Positions 5,660 to 10,007 of a stretch of 10,007 bases of DNA are shown here, piece by piece. The notes under the pieces are model-generated. The model was not told where the DNA came from. It saw nothing but the letters and a program-made list of their open reading frames with translations, and did not search any database. The DNA comes from Dehalococcoidia bacterium (GTDB taxonomy: Bacteria > Chloroflexota > Dehalococcoidia > Dehalococcoidales > Fen-1064), in NCBI GenBank assembly GCA_030691775.1, contig JAUYDN010000056.1:1-10007 (forward strand), given 5' to 3'. The position numbers and the translations under genes were made by a program. The number at the start of each line of letters is the position of its first letter. The stretch's first letter is position 1.

Positions 5660-7083
5660 CCCCGCCGTTTTTGCCACGCGATAACATGCGCGAGTGCCTT
5701 ACCAGCCTGGCGCAGTGAATGGAAAACCGGCAATCCGGCGCGGGCAAAAGCATCCTGCGCCGCCAGGAAGTCCTTCATGTCGTTAAGATTGAGCGGCGGC
5801 CGCAATGCCAGCACTACTATTTTACCCGTGGTCTTCCTTACCGCATCCATTGCGTCGACCGTCGGCTCAAGGAAAGCCGGTGAAGCAAATCTACCCCCAC
5901 CCCAGCTACTGATAGGGTGGAAGCCGAGGTGATAGAGAAGAATCACCACGTCCGGGACGCGGCTGACCACGCGCATCGTCGCGGTGATAGCCTCCGGTGT
6001 TGCCAGGTTGCCGGCATCGATGGGGTTGATAAGAATACTTCCCGCCAGCGGCAGGAATTGGAGCAGTTCAGATTGCGTGGCTTTAGAAAGCGCCGGCACC
6101 TGCAGACCTGCTTTCTCGAGCTCATCGCTGGCAAGCACGCTGGGACCGCCACCGGCGCCGATGACTGCCGTGCCTGTACCGGCTGGCAACGGTCGCGCGA
6201 AATGCAGGGCAACCAGCACGTCAACCATCTCATCGAGGTCATCCACCCGGATAACATTCATTTGGTGGCACAATGCTTCAAATACTGCCACCGAACTGGT
6301 CAAACTGGCAGTATGGCCGTGCGCGGCGCGCTTACCGGCTTCCGTGGTGCCGCCTTTGTAGATAACCACCGGCTTCCGTGCGGAAGCAGTCCTCAACGCA
6401 TTGACAAAGCGCCGTCCGTTTCTGACGCCCTCGATATACGCGGCGATGATTTCCGTCTCCGGGTCCTGCGCGAAATATTCCAGTAGTTCGCATTCGCCGA
6501 TGTCCAGTCCGTTACCATAGCTGACTACCTTGCTGAAACGCAGACCGCGGGGACTGCCATAAATGGGAAGATTGCTGGCGTGCCCGCCGCTCTGGGAGAT
6601 AAAGGCGATTGGACCCGGCTCGATAGGAACGCCAATTGTGTTCACGAGCTTACTCCGTGGCACGAACAGCCCGATACAATTAGGACCGACGATGCGGAAG
6701 CCGCCCGCGTGGGCTTTTTCCAGCATTGTTTTTTCCAGTTCTGCCCGCTCCTTTAGGCCGCTCTCACTGAAACCGGCAGTAAAGAAATGCACGGATTTTA
6801 CGCCCTTGGCGGCACAATCGTCCAGCAGGGAGAGGGCGGATTCGGCGGGTATGCTTACTACCACGTGGTCGATGACGCCGGGCACAGACTGGAGGCTGGG
6901 ATAGCACCGCATCCCCATTACCTCCTGGTAACGGGGATTGATAGGGTAAATCGCAGGAAAACCAGCGGCAATCAACGAAGCAAGGACACCATTGGCAAAA
7001 CCCCGGCCGGTAGCGGAAACACCCACCACTGCCACGCCCCGCGGGGAGAAGATTTCATCCAGGGTCGGTGAGTTTTTATTCAT
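5656..7083 (-). CDS. NDP-forming acyl-CoA synthetase, alpha-type subunit (CoA-binding and ligase domains)
   Basis: The 475-residue protein has the three domains of the alpha part of ADP-forming acetyl/acyl-CoA synthetases. A Rossmann CoA-binding domain comes first (about 8-140: VAVVGVSATGRGFANGV, YPINPRY, VGPNCIGLF). A succinyl-CoA-ligase-like domain follows (about 155-295: ISQSGGHA, YGNGLDIGECELLEYFAQDPETEII). It carries the likely phosphohistidine His257 in AAHGHTASLTSS. A third domain ends the protein (about 300-470: GTAVIGAGGGPSVLASD, INPIDAG). The ATP-grasp beta domain, which makes the fused enzymes about 700 residues, is absent and not encoded nearby, so a partner must be elsewhere if the enzyme is active. 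The role would be interconversion of an acyl-CoA plus NDP and phosphate with the free acid and NTP. The ATG at 7083 has no strong Shine-Dalgarno. The substrate is unknown; the neighbouring CaiB-family gene suggests a branched or aromatic acyl-CoA, which is inference only. Confidence 0.9.
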   Translation of the reverse strand: MNKNSPTLDEIFSPRGVAVVGVSATGRGFANGVLASLIAAGFPAIYPINPRYQEVMGMRCYPSLQSVPGVIDHVVVSIPAESALSLLDDCAAKGVKSVHFFTAGFSESGLKERAELEKTMLEKAHAGGFRIVGPNCIGLFVPRSKLVNTIGVPIEPGPIAFISQSGGHASNLPIYGSPRGLRFSKVVSYGNGLDIGECELLEYFAQDPETEIIAAYIEGVRNGRRFVNALRTASARKPVVIYKGGTTEAGKRAAHGHTASLTSSVAVFEALCHQMNVIRVDDLDEMVDVLVALHFARPLPAGTGTAVIGAGGGPSVLASDELEKAGLQVPALSKATQSELLQFLPLAGSILINPIDAGNLATPEAITATMRVVSRVPDVVILLYHLGFHPISSWGGGRFASPAFLEPTVDAMDAVRKTTGKIVVLALRPPLNLNDMKDFLAAQDAFARAGLPVFHSLRQAGKALAHVIAWQKRRG

Positions 7084-7147
7084 TCCACAATGATAGCAGA
7101 ACAGGCTGGAAAGAAAAACTAATGTAATGAGGTATCCACGAAACTAA

Positions 7148-7330
7148 TGTGGTGTCTTATAAATTCGTTGAATAATAAGGCTTTCCTGAAAATGCCGAAT
7201 TTACTTAATTTGTCATTCTCCGCGAAGCCTGTCCCGTACTCCGATACGGGAGCGGGGAATGACAATAACACTCGCTCGCGCGTTTGTTTTACTTGAGGAT
7301 AATAATGTAACGTATTTCCGAGACAGAAAT
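7148..7330. mobile_element. Second MITE-like element with degenerate terminal inverted repeats
   Basis: Bases 7148-7176 and the reverse complement of 7302-7330 match at 18 of 29 positions without gaps. The left end (7145-7176) also matches the outward-read right end of the element at 1157-1465 at 22 of 32, sharing TAATGT, GTGTCT, AAAT and TTGA. The right end shares ATTTC and GAGACA with that element. No open reading frame is credible inside; a palindromic repeat (7211-7264) occupies the middle. It looks older than the first element. The stretch 7084-7147 before it holds only a direct repeat AAACTAATGT (7116-7125, 7141-7150). Confidence 0.4.
7211..7264. repeat. Palindromic repeat TGTCATTC...GAATGACA with an inner hairpin
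   Basis: The outer arms TGTCATTCTCCGC (7211-7223) and GCGGGGAATGACA (7252-7264) pair at 12 of 13. Inside sits CCCGTA-CTCCGA-TACGGG (7233-7250). It lies within the degenerate MITE-like element. Confidence 0.75.
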
Positions 7331-7435
7331 TGTAGGGTGGGTAAGAGCTGGAATAACCAGCGGAAACCCACCTGTAAGGCTTCGTTTTCGGTGGGTTACG
7401 CCACCGATAAATCGGATGACTAACCCACCCTACAA
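7330..7435. repeat. GTAGGGTGGGT hairpin element
   Basis: Perfect 13-bp inverted ends TTGTAGGGTGGGT (7330-7342) and its complement (7423-7435) enclose a second inner pair, AACCCACC near 7365 and GGTGGGTT near 7390. The transcript would fold into a long branched hairpin. This GTAGGGTGGGTT/AACCCACCCTAC type is a widespread dispersed intergenic repeat in many bacteria. It directly abuts the MITE-like element. Confidence 0.75.
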
Positions 7436-7484
7436 CCTAAAATCAATCTCTATTACCGACGTATTAAATGATGATGATTCGTAC

Positions 7485-7603
7485 GTCTCTGCGAGGAGTG
7501 GAGCGGCCCCGTATCAAGTGCGGGGCAGGCCCCGTATCAAGTCCCGACTGAAACGGGATGGCGATGAAGTCGCTCATATGGGGCAGGCAGCGGCAATCTC
7601 TGC
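7485..7603. repeat. Interrupted GCGAGGAG...GCAATCTC repeat carrying two short palindromes
   Basis: The left half GTCTCTGCGAGGAG (7485-7498) and right half GCGGCAATCTC (7590-7600) resemble the two arms of a common dispersed repeat. Between them are CCCCGTA-TCAAG-TGCGGGG (7507-7525), a near copy of 1254-1272, and the unit 7529-7583, a near copy of 4101-4156. No coding function is supported. Confidence 0.65.
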
Positions 7604-7679
7604 CATCTCCGAGGCAACGTGTGTTTTTACATATTGTGTCGCATAGTCAGTGAACACGTACCCCGGAAAGGTTGAGTTA

Positions 7680-7717
7680 GATTGCCACGTCCCGATGTAA
7701 TCGGGACTCGCAAAGAC
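7680..7717. repeat. Palindromic repeat downstream of the response regulator
   Basis: ATTGCCACG and CTCGCAAAGAC flank a perfect stem GTCCCGAT-GTA-ATCGGGAC (7689-7696, 7700-7707). It lies about 75 bp after the response-regulator stop and could stabilise the 3' end of that transcript. No T-run follows on the minus strand, so termination is not established. Bases 7718-7791 show nothing else. Confidence 0.65.
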
Positions 7718-7791
7718 CGGCTATTTTTGTACAATGTCTCAACACTTATTCTGACGCTTGTATTGATTGTTTCGCAGGAAACTCTGAATGA

Positions 7792-8475
7792 TTAAGACGG
7801 TGCTACGAACTTATAACCCTCGCCGTAATCGGTCAGGATGATACGAGGGGGGTTGTCCTTGAGCTTGCTGCGCAGGCGTCGCACGTATGTCCTCAATTCG
7901 TCGGTATCCGTAGGTTGTTTGCCCCATACCTCTTTGGAAATGCGCTCACCTCTGAGAGTCTCTTCCGGGTTCTCCATCAGAATGTAAAGCAATTTCGCTT
8001 CGGTGGGCGTCAGCTTGGTCTTCTTGCCGCGGAGCATTATCTCGTTGTTGGTGAGATTGAGGGTGAGTTTACCGCGGATAATTGACGGTTTTTCTTTGCC
8101 GGTGCCGCTGGTGGAATAACGCCGTAAAACCGCGTTCACGCGCGCTACGAGGTCCCGGGGACGGAAAGGTTTAACGATGTAATCATCGGCGCCCATCTCC
8201 AGGCCGCGCGTCTGGTCTTCTTCTTTTCCCCTCACGGTGAGGATAATAGTAGGGACATTAGTGAAAGAACGCGCCTCCTGGAGCACTCGGAAACCATCCA
8301 TATCCGGCAGGTTGATATCGAGAATCAGCATATCGAACTGCCCCGTCCGCAGGGTTTCCACGCCGCGGGCACCTTCTGCAGTAACGACGATTTCTGATTC
8401 GGGCCAGCGGAGCTGGAGACAGAGAGATACTGCTTCCACAACCTCCGGACTGTCTTCTATGATGAGTACTTTCAT
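7792..8475 (-). CDS. OmpR/PhoB-family response regulator
   Basis: The 227-residue protein has a complete receiver domain (1-118) and a winged-helix DNA-binding domain (about 130-227), the standard OmpR layout. The acidic pair Glu7-Asp8, phosphoacceptor Asp53 (MLILDINLPDMDG), Thr80 and Lys102 (VKPF) are all in place, so phosphorylation control should be intact. The DNA-binding part shows LTPTEAKLLYILMENP, the recognition-helix region TDELRTYVRRLRSKL and the C-terminal hairpin DYGEGYKFV. It should bind direct repeats as a dimer; no target repeats can be named here. It starts 15 bp after the kinase stop and is surely cotranscribed with it. The minus strand downstream has only repeats, so its targets are elsewhere or upstream of the operon beyond the window. 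Confidence 0.96.
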   Translation of the reverse strand: MKVLIIEDSPEVVEAVSLCLQLRWPESEIVVTAEGARGVETLRTGQFDMLILDINLPDMDGFRVLQEARSFTNVPTIILTVRGKEEDQTRGLEMGADDYIVKPFRPRDLVARVNAVLRRYSTSGTGKEKPSIIRGKLTLNLTNNEIMLRGKKTKLTPTEAKLLYILMENPEETLRGERISKEVWGKQPTDTDELRTYVRRLRSKLKDNPPRIILTDYGEGYKFVAPS

Positions 8476-8484
8476 AGCGTTCTA

Positions 8485-8490
8485 CTCCTT
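8485..8490 (-). promoter_or_regulatory. Ribosome-binding site of the response regulator
   Basis: AAGGAG on the coding strand lies immediately after the kinase TAA (8491-8493) and nine bases before the regulator ATG, consistent with coupled translation of the two genes. Confidence 0.8.
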
Positions 8491-10007
8491 TTATTCCGAG
8501 GAAAAGTCGTTCGTACTGCTCTCTTCCTCTTTCCAGATAGGCAAGGTAAAATAAAAGATGTTCCCCTTCCCTTCCTCGCTCGATACCCCGATTTCACCTT
8601 GTTGGAGCGTAACCAGGCTTTTCGATATTGCCAGCCCGAGACCGAGTCCTGAAACACGCTGCTGGTCCTCTGCGGTACCCCCGCGGTAATACGGGTCGAA
8701 TATCCGGGCGCGGTCTTCTTCATTGATAACAGGCGCGGTATCTTTAACCTCTACCTGCACCATATTTCCGTCCTGTTCATGCGCAAGAACAAGGATATGT
8801 CCGCCGGCGGGTGAAAATTTGTTCGCATTGGAGAGTAGATTGAGTATTATTTCCGTGGTCCGTTCCTTGTCGGCTTTGACCAATGGCAAAGATGGGTCGA
8901 CCTGCGTTTCGATGGACTGCTCCTTGTTTTTGAAAAGGGATGAAAGCTGTGAAGTCAGGTCATCGATGACCCCGTGCAAATCAAGCGGTTCCAGGTCAAG
9001 CTCAACGCGGCCGATTTGTATACGGGCGAGGTCCAGCAATTCGCTGACCTTTTTATCCATCAGCCAGGCGCTGCGGTTGATGTTGTTCAGAAGGCGTTCC
9101 CGTTGTTCGAAAGGAATATTAACGATAGAATCGGCGGTCATTAGCTCTGATGAAGAGATGACCGCGGTCAGCGGCGTTTTCAATTCGTGAGCAACGTGGT
9201 GCAAGAACTCGGTCTTCTGTTCATTCTGCCGCTGTAGTTCCATGCGCATGGATGTTTCCAGGGCGTAAAGACGTGCATTCTCAAGCTCCACTGCCATCCG
9301 GCTGGTGACGGTTAGAATACGCCGCAGGTCTTCATCCGAATAAGGCTGTTCCGACCGTTTCGGGCCCATCAGTTGGAGACCGACGAGTTCGCCGGTGTTG
9401 GTTTTAAGGGGAATAAACAGCTCGATGCCGCCATCATCGATATCTGCTTTCTCCCGGGCGGTCAGGGATTGCAGTTGAGGGTCCAGTTCGAGTTGCTGGC
9501 GCAGGAGAATCCCCCTGTTCTTGCCAAACCACTGGATAAGCAGACTGCGGCGGTAGAAAGAGATTTGCCGGGAAAAGTTACCGGTGAATGCCACCGTGCG
9601 CAGGTTGCCGGCTTCGTTCATCAGTAGCAGGTGTACATTGGTTGTCTGGAAGGCGCGGCTAATCAGGCTCACCAGTGAAGAGCCCAGTTCGCCGAGGTTA
9701 CTGATATCATGAGCTTCCTGGCTGAAATGCTCCAGCTCCTGGAGAAAATCATATCTCTCGCGGTAGAACCAGCGGTCGACCAGGTTCTGCACCCTTTGCC
9801 AGACAGCCTGCAACACCAGGGCAAGACCGAAAAGCAGGATAAATTGAGCCCATATAGGCAGATTCTCCTGGAAATAGATATTAAAGAGAATGATAACACC
9901 GACATACGGAATTGCGACCACTGTACTGGTAAGGAGATAAGCGACGCTTTTACGCACCATGATGCGAATATCCAGGAGGTGGTAGCGCATGATTGCTACC
10001 GTCGCCA
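8491..10007 (-). CDS. Membrane sensor histidine kinase with GAF-like domain, 5' end beyond the window
   Basis: The frame stays open to the window edge. Residues here are numbered from the Met at 9988-9990, but similarity continues upstream (ATVAI-MRYHLLDIRIMVRKSVAY), as in Chloroflexota and cyanobacterial kinases with a multi-helix membrane N-terminus. That Met is therefore probably internal. Membrane segments lie at about 15-40 and 46-64, followed by the juxtamembrane WQRVQNLVDRWFYRERYDF. A GAF-like domain covers about 95-240. The HisKA helix has the phosphoacceptor His268 in HHVAHELKTPLTAV. The ATPase domain shows the N box NLLSNANKFSP (384-394), the F box IFDPYYRG and the G2 box GLGLGLAISKSLV (448-460). 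The G1 box reads DTAPVI (417-422) instead of DxGxGI: Asp417 is kept, both glycines are lost. The sensed signal is unknown. It forms an operon with the response regulator 15 bp downstream. Confidence 0.93.
   Translation of the reverse strand, partial: ATVAIMRYHLLDIRIMVRKSVAYLLTSTVVAIPYVGVIILFNIYFQENLPIWAQFILLFGLALVLQAVWQRVQNLVDRWFYRERYDFLQELEHFSQEAHDISNLGELGSSLVSLISRAFQTTNVHLLLMNEAGNLRTVAFTGNFSRQISFYRRSLLIQWFGKNRGILLRQQLELDPQLQSLTAREKADIDDGGIELFIPLKTNTGELVGLQLMGPKRSEQPYSDEDLRRILTVTSRMAVELENARLYALETSMRMELQRQNEQKTEFLHHVAHELKTPLTAVISSSELMTADSIVNIPFEQRERLLNNINRSAWLMDKKVSELLDLARIQIGRVELDLEPLDLHGVIDDLTSQLSSLFKNKEQSIETQVDPSLPLVKADKERTTEIILNLLSNANKFSPAGGHILVLAHEQDGNMVQVEVKDTAPVINEEDRARIFDPYYRGGTAEDQQRVSGLGLGLAISKSLVTLQQGEIGVSSEEGKGNIFYFTLPIWKEEESSTNDFSSE

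Noticed and set aside
5917..6486. Plus-strand 189-codon open frame opposite the CoA-synthetase gene
   Set aside because: It lies antisense to a domain-complete gene and shows no protein-like motif.
7416..7646. Plus-strand 76-codon open frame
   Set aside because: It spans the interrupted repeat at 7485-7603 and begins inside the GTAGGGTGGGT element. No homologous motif or Shine-Dalgarno sequence.
4091..7717. Repeated palindromic units as a possible CRISPR array
   Set aside because: Copies are irregularly spaced, in both orientations and nested in one another. There are no uniform spacers and no cas genes.

Overview
The window looks like a chromosomal segment of an uncultured bacterium, most likely Chloroflexota (possibly Dehalococcoidia-like). 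This is inferred from gene style: a histidine kinase whose membrane region carries the RYxLLDIR...VAY motif common in Chloroflexota kinases, a DUF3494 ice-binding-like protein, a CaiB/AMACR-family enzyme next to an NDP-forming acyl-CoA synthetase subunit, and intergenic DNA crowded with palindromic repeats. No rRNA or other decisive marker is present, so the taxonomy is tentative.

Layout. Bases 1-543 hold the 3' part of a DUF3494 gene. Bases 544-1535 are a decayed accessory stretch: strong hairpins, a 25-nt tRNA 3'-end fragment, a GNAT acetyltransferase remnant, and a ~300-bp MITE-like element with 34-bp imperfect terminal inverted repeats that supplies the remnant's stop codon. Bases 1536-3899 (minus) carry miaA fused to a C-terminal GNAT domain, and tpiA, separated by a TIR-bounded cluster of palindromes. 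Bases 3900-4480 are intergenic, with the tpiA ribosome-binding site, nested palindromes and a good sigma70-like promoter for the next gene. Bases 4481-5659 (plus) encode a CaiB/BaiF-family protein with the catalytic residues of alpha-methylacyl-CoA racemase. It meets tail to tail, with a 4-bp overlap, an ADP/NDP-forming acyl-CoA synthetase alpha-type subunit (5656-7083, minus). Bases 7084-7791 are a second repeat-rich spacer with a second MITE-like element, a GTAGGGTGGGT hairpin element and interrupted palindromes. Bases 7792-10007 (minus) are a two-component operon: a histidine kinase that runs off the window, then an OmpR-type response regulator.

How the genes relate. The kinase and regulator are a cognate pair 15 bp apart. 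The CaiB-family enzyme and the synthetase subunit both act on CoA thioesters and may share a pathway, but they are transcribed convergently from separate promoters. tpiA and miaA are housekeeping genes and may be cotranscribed across the repeat cluster. The least ordinary items are the MiaA-GNAT fusion, two related MITE-like elements, and a repeated pattern in which one short palindrome sits inside the loop of another. I see no defence system, CRISPR array or intact transposase.
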